Of a stretch of DNA of 52,306 nucleotides, positions 1 through 6,402 are shown in pieces. Numbering within the stretch: the stretch's first letter is position 1; every line of letters begins with the position of its first letter. The stretch covers positions 554,626 through 606,931 of the forward strand of contig JAFLBH010000003.1 in NCBI GenBank assembly GCA_017303905.1, in the 5' to 3' direction. The position numbers and the translations under genes were made by a program. The stretch comes from Bacteroidota bacterium (GTDB lineage Bacteria > Bacteroidota > Bacteroidia > B-17B0 > Aurantibacillaceae). Under the pieces are notes generated by a model. That model saw only the letters and a list, made by a program, of their open reading frames with translations, made no database searches and was not told where the DNA came from.

Positions 1-316
1 GGTTTCTGTACTTCCCCCTCTCTATTCATATAGTGGGCCGGGGTGAGTTTTATTTGTTTCCCGCAGATTACGCGGATTTTCGCAGATGGGTTTCTGTACT
101 TCCCCCTCTCTATTCATATAGTGGGCCGGGGTGAGTTTTATTTGTTTCCCGCGGATTACGCAGACTTTCGCAGAGCGGTTTCTGTACTTCCCCTTCTCTA
201 TTCATAGAGAGGGTCTGGGTGAGTTTTATTTGTTTCCCGCAGATTACGCGGATTTTCGCAGATGGGTTTCTGTTCTTCCCCTTCTCTATTCATATAGTGG
301 GCCGGGGTGAGTTTTA
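1..316. repeat. Tandem array of an 88-bp composite repeat
   Basis: Units begin at 1, 89, 177 and 265 (period exactly 88 bp; the last unit is cut short). Each unit joins two elements. Element A is a palindrome with arms CCCTCTCTAT / ATAGAGAGGG (often degenerated on the right to TAGTGGG) followed by CGGGGTGAGTTTTA. Element B is an internally repetitive stretch of the type cgcagattacgcggattttcgcaga. No credible coding capacity is seen; ORFs across it consist only of repeat translation. The same composite recurs around 1340-1568, 2003-2092 and 2540-2660. Confidence 0.9.
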
Positions 317-456
317 TAAAAGCTGTCTCTACTACCCCTTCGACAAGCCTGTCTGCCGACTAGGCAGGCTCGGGGACCAACTCGACATGACATTTACTTT
401 TTAAAAAAATCATAAATTAAAATCACTAAATCCTAACCCCTATATCCTCTGCCTCT
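304..456 (+). repeat. Long direct repeat, copy 1
   Basis: About 153 bp that recur in the same orientation at 2080-2230 with only about five differences, two of them 1-nt indels. It contains the end of an element A, a family-D element (the ...cttcgacaag...ctcggggacc... type) and a low-complexity tail (actaaatcctaacccctat...). The two copies bracket the zeta-kinase/small-ORF pair and the DUF2061 gene. Confidence 0.88.
348..368. repeat. 21-nt nested palindromic insert in a family-D repeat
   Basis: Begins CCTG and ends CAGG, with stem CCTGTCTGCC paired with GGCAGG. It splits the D element between ...cgacaag and ctcgggg.... The uninterrupted form is familiar to me from other bacterial genomes but is not present in this window. 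Confidence 0.6.
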
Positions 457-465
457 ATATGACAT

Positions 466-1131
466 TTACTTCTTAACTCTTCGCTTAATTCCCTTCTTTG
501 CTTTTAGATTCTCTCTCTTCAATAATTTAAAATGTTGTGTTAATTGAGGGCATTGTCTTCTTATGTACAAAGGCAATGCTTTGTTTATTTTAATAAGCTG
601 ATTATTGCTGAAATACAAAAGCACTTCGGGCTTCACATTCTCCCTGCTACTCTCAAGCAGCAATACCGATTCAAAAACATTAAAATACCGATCCAGATTA
701 GCAAAACCTAAATGATATCTTTGAATAATTTCTTCGTCATTCACATAGTGTCCGCCATTTTGGTATCTGATAGCTACACGCTCTTTTGCGAGTGAGGTAC
801 TTTTTAAACAAAAAAACATGAGGTGTACGGCAAAATCGGCAGCCCTAAATTGATTCACCCAAAACATAGGATCTGAATGAAAATTTGTCTCGAAGGCAAA
901 ATCCTTTTTTCTAACCAATGAGTCCTTAATTTGAGTTTCAAATTCCTCTTGCGTTTTATTCCAGGCCATTTGTTCACGAAACTCGAAGTCGAAAGGAAAA
1001 TTATTATAAATCTCCTTCTTTCTTTTATCAGCGTCAAATATCTTTAGCTTTGTTGCAAGGATAGTGGAAGCGTAAGTAGATTTACCGGAACCATTGCAAC
1101 CTGCAATTAACACCAAATTTGGTTTAGACAT
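466..1131 (-). CDS. Zeta-toxin-like P-loop kinase
   Basis: A 221-residue P-loop protein with the layout of the zeta toxin/AAA_33 family. It has a Walker A motif GCNGSGKST (residues 11-19), an acidic residue after the next strand (FDAD, D33/D35), an FETNF segment near residue 80, and a helix with KERV..R...GGHYV..EEI..RY (about 115-138), which is the family's nucleotide- and sugar-binding signature. Zeta toxins phosphorylate UDP-GlcNAc and so block peptidoglycan synthesis; chromosomal relatives may have other small-molecule targets. The C-terminus is strongly basic. The start codon lies inside the end of the upstream 55-codon ORF (8-nt overlap), so translation is probably coupled. It lies among repeats, an accessory setting. 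Family assignment is solid; a toxin role is inferred. Confidence 0.85.
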   Translation of the reverse strand: MSKPNLVLIAGCNGSGKSTYASTILATKLKIFDADKRKKEIYNNFPFDFEFREQMAWNKTQEEFETQIKDSLVRKKDFAFETNFHSDPMFWVNQFRAADFAVHLMFFCLKSTSLAKERVAIRYQNGGHYVNDEEIIQRYHLGFANLDRYFNVFESVLLLESSRENVKPEVLLYFSNNQLIKINKALPLYIRRQCPQLTQHFKLLKRENLKAKKGIKRRVKK

Positions 1132-1291
1132 TAAATAGTTTTTCGCTTTGAGAAACTGTCATTTTTTTAAGAGTACCTTTTCGCTTTGCAGTGCGGTATT
1201 TCTTCACCTGCATTCTAACCTTGCGCATAACAAGGCTCATTTCTTTTGAGTTTTCAGAAGACGCAATAAATATTTGCTTGATTTTCTTCAT
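1124..1291 (-). CDS. Small basic protein (55 aa) upstream of the zeta-like kinase; candidate antitoxin
   Basis: An open frame of 55 codons starting at ATG 1291 and ending in TAA at 1124-1126. It begins MKKIKQIFIASS and ends SQSEKLFNV. The stop overlaps the kinase start (ATGTCTAA), the usual architecture of a translationally coupled pair. A canonical promoter (TTTG-N18-TAAATTTG, 1295-1324) ends 3 nt before the ATG, so this would be the first, nearly leaderless gene of the mRNA. The protein is very rich in Lys and Arg and has no recognisable domain. Known zeta antitoxins (epsilon type) are about 90 residues and acidic to neutral, so this would be a different type. Being real is likely; the antitoxin role is inferred from position only. 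Confidence 0.68.
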   Translation of the reverse strand: MKKIKQIFIASSENSKEMSLVMRKVRMQVKKYRTAKRKGTLKKMTVSQSEKLFNV

Positions 1292-1294
1292 ATA

Positions 1295-1324
1295 CAAATT
1301 TACAAAAACATTCTGTTATTCAAA
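1295..1324 (-). promoter_or_regulatory. Bacteroidota promoter of the small-ORF/zeta-kinase operon
   Basis: On the minus strand TTTG (1321-1324), an 18-nt spacer and TAAATTTG (1295-1302) match the TTTG/TAnnTTTG consensus. The -7 element is 3 nt from the ATG at 1291. Confidence 0.75.
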
Positions 1325-1339
1325 AGTAACTCCTCAACC

Positions 1340-1588
1340 GATCACACTTCCCCCCTCTCTATTCATAGTGAGGGTCGGGGTGAGTTTTATTTGTTTCCCG
1401 CGGATTACGCAGACTTTCGCAGAGCGGTTTCTGCGCTTCCCCCCTCTCTATTCATATAGTGGGTCGGGGTGAGTTTTATTTGTTTCCCGCGGATTACGCA
1501 GATTTTCGCAGAGCGGTTCCTGTACTTCACCCTCTCTATTCATATAGTGGGCCGGGGGTGAGTTTTATTATCCAGGTTGAGTTCAAAA
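1340..1588. repeat. Second composite A/B repeat array
   Basis: Element A copies near 1347, 1435 and 1524 alternate with B copies (about 1395-1424 and 1485-1515). The spacing of 88-89 bp is the same as in the array at the window start. The last A copy carries an extra G in the CGGGG run. It lies just upstream of the promoter of the small-ORF/kinase operon. Confidence 0.85.
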
Positions 1589-1645
1589 AGATGTCTCGAC
1601 TACGCCCTCCTTCACTATAGTTGCGGAGGGTAAACTCGATATTAG
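1589..1645. repeat. Dispersed palindromic repeat, family D variant
   Basis: An element of the type gatgtctcgactacgccctcc...ggagggtaaactcgata, with hairpin arms CCCTCC and GGAGGG. A diverged copy is at about 8128-8181. It begins with the same gtctcgacta as the family-D elements at 321 and 2780 and ends with the same actcgaca-like tail, so the two types seem to share ends with different centres. Confidence 0.7.
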
Positions 1646-1650
1646 ATTAT

Positions 1651-1728
1651 GTGTACTCGTCATTCCGACCAGAGGGAGGAATCTGTTTAGTAAATAAGAT
1701 TACTTCGTTCCTCGCAATGACGTACTCC
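1651..1728. repeat. Dispersed inverted repeat, family E, copy 1
   Basis: 78 bp with a near-identical copy at 2847-2924 (3 mismatches). The ends are homologous in inverted orientation: cgtcattccgacc...gaggaatct at the left, and the complement of cgtcattgcgaggaacgaag at the right. This is a MITE-like or stem-loop element of a kind seen in many bacterial genomes. A partial copy is at about 8331-8355. Confidence 0.82.
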
Positions 1729-1762
1729 ATTCCCTTACTCCTTAATCCTATATCCTCTGCCT

Positions 1763-1999
1763 CTACTTTCTATGCGGTAACCCGAAATTAATTTTATACC
1801 ACACACGCTCATGAATGAAGTATAAAATCATTTTGGTAAAAAGTTCAAGTCCGCCAATTTTCAAACCAACCATTGGGTCGCCGGTAACAATCCAAGCCAG
1901 TACAACCGAATCGATAGTGCCTACAATTCGCCAGGTAATTGTTTTCATGGCATGACGCTTTACCGAAGGATGGATGGATGCAAGACGATCAATTAGCAT
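1763..1999 (-). CDS. DUF2061 family small membrane protein
   Basis: 78 residues matching the DUF2061 pattern. A basic N-terminus leads into KTITWRIVGTIDSVVLAWIV (about 19-38, first membrane helix), then TGDP, GLKIGGLELFTKMILYF (second helix) and HERVW near the end, including the conserved WR..G..D, T/SG and HERxW residues. The molecular role is not known; relatives are often near sulfate-assimilation genes, but none are here. The ATG at 1999 gives the normal family length. It lies alone between repeat arrays, co-oriented with the small-ORF/kinase pair and inside the 153-bp direct repeats. The family call is firm. Confidence 0.82.
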   Translation of the reverse strand: MLIDRLASIHPSVKRHAMKTITWRIVGTIDSVVLAWIVTGDPMVGLKIGGLELFTKMILYFIHERVWYKINFGLPHRK

Positions 2000-2002
2000 T
2001 TT

Positions 2003-2079
2003 TTATTTTTTTCGCAGATGTTGCTGATTTTCGTAGAGCGGTTCCTGCACTCCCCCCCTCTCTACCTGTAGAGAGGGAC
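2003..2079. repeat. Degenerate B element followed by an intact A palindrome
   Basis: A diverged B copy (tttttcgcagatgttgctgattttcgtagagcgg in part) starts just beyond the start codon of the DUF2061 gene. The A palindrome that follows has well-matched arms CTCTCTAC/GTAGAGAG around an acct centre. Confidence 0.75.
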
Positions 2080-2230
2080 GGGGTGAGTTTTATAAAAGCT
2101 GTCTCAACTACCCCTCGACAAGCCTGTCTGCCGACTAGGCAAGCTCGGGGACCATCTCGACATGACATTTACTTTTAAAAAAATCATAAATTAAAATCAC
2201 TAAATCCTAACCCCTATATCCTCTGCCTCT
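2080..2230 (+). repeat. Long direct repeat, copy 2
   Basis: Second copy of the 304-456 repeat, 151 bp, same orientation and same order of parts. The inner 21-nt palindrome (2123-2143) has one change near its right end. Confidence 0.88.
2123..2143. repeat. 21-nt nested palindromic insert (second D copy)
   Basis: Same module as at 348-368, with the right end CAAG instead of CAGG. It lies at the same point of the host D element. Confidence 0.55.
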
Positions 2231-2484
2231 CCCACATGGCTCCGCCGTTCTCAGTCACAATTGAGGTAACATTCTGAGCTTTCATAGGCAGTCTGAAAAT
2301 ACTATTTCTTATTGCGCAATTTCACGAGCCACCAACCGAGTTAATAGAAGCGTGTTGTTAATAAGTCGGATGCCGCCTTTTCACTCTCATACTCTCATTT
2401 AAAAAAAGAAAATATGTTACAACACCCGTTAAAAATTTACTCATGTTTGAGTAGGGAAATTGGAGCGGTTTCACGAGGGTTTGA
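2231..2484. other. Unexplained unique intergenic stretch
   Basis: No gene and no member of the repeat families is seen here. It contains a small hairpin (TACTCA tgtt TGAGTA, about 2438-2453) and a run reading gaacggcggagccatgtggg on the minus strand. That run is vaguely like the terminal part of a mobile-intron or insertion-sequence remnant, but too short to assign. Confidence 0.4.
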
Positions 2485-2615
2485 ATGTTTTGGTTTCACG
2501 CGGAGGCGCAAAGACGCAGAGTGGGCTCTTTACTGATCATTATTTATTTTTCCCGCGGATTACGCAGATTCTCGCAGAGCGGTTCCTGTACTTCACCCTC
2601 TCTATTCATAGAGAG

Positions 2616-2643
2616 CCTGCCTGTCGTAACTAAGGCAGACAGG
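2616..2643. repeat. 28-nt nested palindromic insert in an A element
   Basis: Begins CCTGCCTGTC and ends GGCAGACAGG. Removing it restores ...ctattcatagagag|ggccggggtgag exactly as in the uninterrupted A element at 8214-8254, so the insertion boundaries are clean. Confidence 0.72.
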
Positions 2644-2727
2644 GGCCGGGGTGAGTTTTATTTGTTTCACACGGAGGCGCAAAGACGCAGAGTTTTTCTG
2701 CACTCCCCCCTCTCTACCTGTAGAGAG

Positions 2728-2755
2728 CCTGCCTGTCGTACCTAAGTCAGACAGG
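2728..2755. repeat. 28-nt nested palindromic insert in a second A element
   Basis: Differs from the copy at 2616-2643 at two positions and lies at the same point after gtagagag. Removing it leaves an ordinary A palindrome like that at about 2047-2092. Confidence 0.7.
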
Positions 2756-2775
2756 GGGCCGGGGGTGAGTTCAAA

Positions 2776-2840
2776 AAAATGTCTCGACTACCCTTCGACA
2801 AGCCTGTCTGCCGACTAGGCAGGCTCAGGGACCAACTTGA
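2776..2840. repeat. Family-D dispersed repeat
   Basis: Third D element (gtctcgactacccttcgaca...ctcagggaccaacttgaca), carrying the 21-nt nested module at 2803-2823 with intact ends CCTG and CAGG. Confidence 0.75.
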
Positions 2841-2846
2841 CATTCT

Positions 2847-2924
2847 GTGTATTCGTCATTCCGACCAGAGGGAGGAATCTGTTTAGTAAATAAGATGGCT
2901 TCGTTCCTCGCAATGACGTACTCC
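2847..2924. repeat. Dispersed inverted repeat, family E, copy 2
   Basis: 78-bp copy of the element at 1651-1728, same orientation. As at the first locus it follows directly after a D-type element, so D-E order is kept at both loci. Confidence 0.82.
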
Positions 2925-2968
2925 TAACTCGTAAATCCTAATTTACCCCAACCCTATCTCAATTTTAC

Positions 2969-2976
2969 TATATTTG
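2969..2976 (+). promoter_or_regulatory. -7 promoter element of the first T9SS cargo gene
   Basis: TATATTTG fits TAnnTTTG, 19 nt before the ATG at 2996. No good TTTG is seen at -33. Confidence 0.5.
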
Positions 2977-2995
2977 ATTATACAAAATCATCCCC

Positions 2996-4597
2996 ATGAA
3001 AACAAAATCAATTCTCTTTCTTTTGTTTATTGCGTGCAGCTCACTTTTTTCACAAACACCAAAAATAAAATGGTGGTACAATACCAATGATTTTTCGGCT
3101 GGGCAAACCGCGGCGAAAGATATTGATGGTGATGGAAAAAAAGAATTGGTTTTTGGTTGCTATCGTAACGATTCATCCATCTATGCGCTTAATTCGGAAA
3201 ACGGAACGCTGCTTTGGAAATATAATGCCAGTGCAGTCGGCACCCATGGCTGTAATGATGTGGCTCCGATTATTTACAACGTTGATAATATTGGATCGGA
3301 AGAGGTTATTGTTCCCGCTTCCTGCAATCCCAAAACGTTTTGTTTTAATGGTCCGAATGGCACCGTAAAATGGGTAGCGAATACCAAGGGCAGTGATTCA
3401 CCTCCTACCATTGCCGATGTGGATAATGATGGGAAACCGGAAGTGCTACACGGCGAATTCGGAGGCTATGTTCTATGCCTGAACGCAGAAGATGGTTCTC
3501 AAGCCTGGGAAATTAAAGTGGATGGTAATTCCTGGATACAAACCGCACCAACGATTGTGGATTTGGATAACAACGGGCAGTTAGATTTTGTAGTCGCCAC
3601 CTGGAATTTTAATTATAAGGACAGCATCTTCGCTTTCCGCGGAAACAATCAAACACGTTTGTGGGCTTATCCGGTTCACGATCATATTTACCATGGTACA
3701 GCTGTGGCGGATTTGGATAACGATGGTAAACCCGAATTACTCATCGGCTCCTATAACGACACGCTGTACTGCATCAATGGAGAAAACGGTACAACTGCCT
3801 GGAAATATTGTGGCAGCGGTTACGTTGGCTCTCCGGCGGCGATTGGTGATATTGACAACGACGGTATATGCGACGTAGTATTTACTAACGGTTCGCAGGT
3901 AACGGCACTTAGTAATAGCGGCGCTTTAAAATGGACTTACACCATTCCTAATTTCGGACAAGCATTCAGAGGGGTGGCTTTAGCTGATATGAATAAAGAT
4001 GTTTATCTGGATGTGGTTTTTGGTTCGAGTAAAGGACAATTGATGGCCTTAAACGGTAACAACGGAAGTTTGCAATGGAGCATTGACCTGGCGGCGCATT
4101 ATGGTAATTCACAATATTCATTAAGTCACGCGCCGGTGATTTCCGATTTCGACGGTGACGATACCTTAGATGTTTTTATTGTGGGTGGTTATGGGATTTA
4201 TCCCAACACTTCCGGAAATTTCGGTCGCGCCTACATGGTATCGGTAGCTAAGGGGAACGGTCCGGACTGGCTCATGTTTCAACGTGATATCTGGAGACAA
4301 TCTTCCATGTGCAGTAATTCACCAACAGCAATTCATGAATTAGAAAATGGTAAAGAGAACACTATTGTTTACCCTAACCCTGCTCATTCTGTCTTGAATT
4401 TTAAATTAAGTGAGGAGAATGAATCCGCAAACATGGTGAAAATATTTAACTGTAATGGCTCGCTAGTGGCTGAAGAGGAAATCATTTCAGCTGACCACAG
4501 CATAAACATCAGCGAGTGGCCGGCAGGAATTTATTTCTATCAAGTATTATTCAATGGAAACAAAACCATGACAGGAAAATTTGTTGTGGAAAAATAA
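2996..4597 (+). CDS. Secreted beta-propeller protein (FG-GAP/PQQ-like repeats) with T9SS type A sorting domain
   Basis: 533 residues. A signal peptide (MKTKSILFLLFIACSSLFSQ, cleaved after about 20) precedes about seven repeats of the type IxDIDxDGxxEL followed by YALNxENGTLLWKY. These are the Asp-rich calcium-binding loops of FG-GAP/VCBS repeats with the tryptophan-docking strands of PQQ-like propellers. The last 80 residues form a Por-secretion-tail (VYPNPAHSVLNF ... GIYFYQV ... GKFVVEK) that directs export by the type IX system and anchoring or release at the cell surface. No enzymatic residues are seen, so a binding or scaffold role is likely. The gene is monocistronic to judge by its own -7 element and the 110-nt gap to the next gene. 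Confidence 0.88.
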   Translation: MKTKSILFLLFIACSSLFSQTPKIKWWYNTNDFSAGQTAAKDIDGDGKKELVFGCYRNDSSIYALNSENGTLLWKYNASAVGTHGCNDVAPIIYNVDNIGSEEVIVPASCNPKTFCFNGPNGTVKWVANTKGSDSPPTIADVDNDGKPEVLHGEFGGYVLCLNAEDGSQAWEIKVDGNSWIQTAPTIVDLDNNGQLDFVVATWNFNYKDSIFAFRGNNQTRLWAYPVHDHIYHGTAVADLDNDGKPELLIGSYNDTLYCINGENGTTAWKYCGSGYVGSPAAIGDIDNDGICDVVFTNGSQVTALSNSGALKWTYTIPNFGQAFRGVALADMNKDVYLDVVFGSSKGQLMALNGNNGSLQWSIDLAAHYGNSQYSLSHAPVISDFDGDDTLDVFIVGGYGIYPNTSGNFGRAYMVSVAKGNGPDWLMFQRDIWRQSSMCSNSPTAIHELENGKENTIVYPNPAHSVLNFKLSEENESANMVKIFNCNGSLVAEEEIISADHSINISEWPAGIYFYQVLFNGNKTMTGKFVVEK

Positions 4598-4707
4598 ATT
4601 GCTGCAACCTTAGCTTGCTTAATTCATTTATGGATGCTAAGTAACAAACTCGCAGATTAATTTGGATAGATAAAATATTTTACTACCTTTAATTATAGTC
4701 TACACAA

Positions 4708-6165
4708 ATGGTTATACGCTTGCCAAACTATTTTATTTACGTTTTACTCTTTTTAGTGAGTAGTCGCGCCGGTTTATTCGCCTCTAAAAACGATTCGTTA
4801 TTAGCTAAAGCAAATGCTGTGCTTTGTATTGAAGCTGCTTCGAGTCACGCAACGCTCAATTGGTATCCCGAAAAAAATAAAAGCATTTTAATCATTGCTT
4901 CCGAAAACACAAACATCACTGCGCCGGATGTTCATTCGTCTTACATTGCTAATTCGCATTACGGAAAAGGCACTTCTCTCAATAATGGATTTGTGGTTTA
5001 TTACGGCAATGCGTCTTCCATAAACATCAGCGGATTAAAAAAAGGAAAAAAATATTATTTTACATTTTATGAAATAAGTGCGGAAGGTTTTGTGACAAGT
5101 AATGCGGCGTTGTTAAATCCATCCAATCAAACTAACATTCTTGAAAAACCAATTCCGCAAACTCCCAATGCGGTGGTTACTTGTGTATGTCCGGCTATTG
5201 CCGGCATTACCTGTACGCTCACGGGCACTACTAATACCGGTTCATCTGTTGCTTCCGCGGCGGGTTGCCCGCACGTTGGTTATTGCAGTCCTACAACAAA
5301 CAATTCATGGTCGAGTGCAGCCGGAACAGGAACATTACAGTATATGTTTTCCGCGCCGGTTTCAGCAGCAACACTGCGTGCTAATTCTGTCAACACAAAT
5401 GATTATGCTACTGTTTCTGCCAGCGGCGGTTCGGGTGGCGCGCTTTCTATAACGGGAGTTGTATGTATGGGCGTCGCCGGATTGGTGATTGGTCCGCTTA
5501 CTGTTGCGTCCAGTTACGGTGGTGTAAGCTGGACAGTTAACTCAACTGGTTCTTACACTAATGTTACATTATTAAACACTGGCGCACAATCCGGTTGGGT
5601 ATCGGCTTGTCCTACTGCTATTACCGCTGCACCATTACCAATTGAATTAGTTTCATTAAAGGGAGATTGTGTAGGAAAAAACATTGTACTGAATTGGCAA
5701 ACGGCCAGCGAAAAAAACAACAGTTATTTCACCATTGAGAGAAGTTTTAATACGGAAGATTGGGAAGAAATTGGAAGAGTAGCCGGTGCAGGAAACTCCA
5801 ACCAGCTAATGAAGTATGAGTTTGCGGATTTGAATACAATTAAAGGAAATGCTTATTACAGATTAAGACAAACGGATCTCGATGGACGATTTAAACTTTC
5901 GGAATTAATTGCAGTTGAAAGTTGCAAGGGTGTTGTGGATGTGATGGTTTATCCGAATCCTGCAAAGGATATTGTTAATGTGAAATGTGCTTCGCCACTA
6001 AACTTAGAAATCTATAATATTTTGGGAGAAAAATTAAGTGAAGAAAAGTTGGTGGCCGGTCAGAATAAAATTGACATAAGCACTTTGGCCATTGGTACCT
6101 ATTTCTTTAAACTTTCAGATTCTGATTCCACCCTTCAGTTCTCGAAAGTGGTGGTGAGCCGCTGA
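4708..6165 (+). CDS. Secreted protein with T9SS type A sorting domain, function unknown
   Basis: 485 residues with an N-terminal signal (hydrophobic run about 8-22). A fibronectin-III-like segment (about 30-135, with the YYFTFYEIS strand) is followed by a Cys-containing, Ser/Thr/Gly-rich middle (about 145-300). Then comes the common pre-sorting module beginning LPIELVSLKG and running through NWQTASEKNN, F.IERS and YYRLRQTD (about 308-410). It ends with a Por-secretion-tail (VYPNPAKDIV ... GTYFFKL ... KVVVSR). This layout is typical of Bacteroidota surface proteins of unknown ligand. It lies 110 nt downstream of another T9SS cargo on the same strand. A weak TACCTTTA at 4684-4691 could be its own promoter. 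Confidence 0.85.
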   Translation: MVIRLPNYFIYVLLFLVSSRAGLFASKNDSLLAKANAVLCIEAASSHATLNWYPEKNKSILIIASENTNITAPDVHSSYIANSHYGKGTSLNNGFVVYYGNASSINISGLKKGKKYYFTFYEISAEGFVTSNAALLNPSNQTNILEKPIPQTPNAVVTCVCPAIAGITCTLTGTTNTGSSVASAAGCPHVGYCSPTTNNSWSSAAGTGTLQYMFSAPVSAATLRANSVNTNDYATVSASGGSGGALSITGVVCMGVAGLVIGPLTVASSYGGVSWTVNSTGSYTNVTLLNTGAQSGWVSACPTAITAAPLPIELVSLKGDCVGKNIVLNWQTASEKNNSYFTIERSFNTEDWEEIGRVAGAGNSNQLMKYEFADLNTIKGNAYYRLRQTDLDGRFKLSELIAVESCKGVVDVMVYPNPAKDIVNVKCASPLNLEIYNILGEKLSEEKLVAGQNKIDISTLAIGTYFFKLSDSDSTLQFSKVVVSR

Positions 6166-6269
6166 TTTTAAGAATTACATCAATTTCTTTCAACCTGTAA
6201 TATTATTGCCTATACGTTTTTATTTTTCGGTTCTCGTTCAAGCAAGCTTGACTCAACCTGTAAAATCAA

Positions 6270-6300
6270 AAAAAGGATAGAACTGCGTTCTATTCTTTTC
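6270..6300. terminator. Intrinsic terminator-like hairpin
   Basis: AAAAGGATAGAAC, loop TGC, GTTCTATTCTTTT: a near-perfect stem with A and T flanks, usable in either direction. It lies 105 nt after the T9SS gene and directly beside a tRNA-3'-end-like sequence. Confidence 0.65.
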
Positions 6301-6307
6301 ATTTATC

Positions 6308-6340
6308 TGTACCTCCAAGGGGAATGAATCCGAACCTTGG
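6308..6340 (-). other. Remnant resembling the 3' end of a tRNA (T arm plus acceptor)
   Basis: Read on the minus strand: a stem CCAAGG/CCTTGG around a TTCGGATTC loop, followed by GGAGGTACA. It shares the 9-nt plus-strand run tgtacctcc and about 22 of 30 positions with the 3' end of the intact tRNA-Leu at 7675, same orientation, and like that tRNA is followed by a hairpin terminator. No 5' half is present. Confidence 0.4.
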
Positions 6341-6402
6341 ATCGATACTATCCAAAAGTTGGCAAATAAGATTCATACCACCAGTGAACGGAATATCAGT
6401 AA

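Larger units (their letters stand above)
2485..2775. repeat. Mosaic of dispersed repeat families C, B and A
   Basis: Two C elements (ttcacgcggaggcgcaaaga type, about 2492-2521 and 2667-2693), one B element (about 2550-2585) and two A palindromes (about 2594-2660 and 2705-2771). Each A palindrome is interrupted by a 28-nt palindromic insert. An ORF across it translates to the HAEAQRRR peptide, a well-known artefact of this repeat class. Confidence 0.8.

Noticed and set aside
219..404. Open frame across the first repeat array (peptide ICFPQITRIFADG...)
   Set aside because: It is a translation of the 88-bp composite repeat and the D element; no start context and no protein-like composition.
2250..2360. 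Possible group II intron or insertion-sequence end (ggagccatgtggg on the minus strand)
   Set aside because: Too short, no domain V/VI hairpin can be drawn and no reverse transcriptase is present; kept only as an unexplained stretch.
2485..2745. ORF with HAEAQRRR motifs
   Set aside because: The peptide is a known artefact of the C-type dispersed repeat; both occurrences fall exactly on repeat copies.
1651..2924. Insertion sequence or transposon
   Set aside because: No transposase gene exists in the window; the E elements are only 78 bp and noncoding, so they are listed as repeats.
1..2930. CRISPR array
   Set aside because: The repeats have no unique spacers of constant size: the whole 88-bp unit repeats, and no cas genes are present in the window.
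6308..6400. Complete tRNA gene
   Set aside because: Only a T-arm/acceptor-like end is present; no D arm, anticodon stem or matching 5' acceptor strand can be found upstream on the minus strand.
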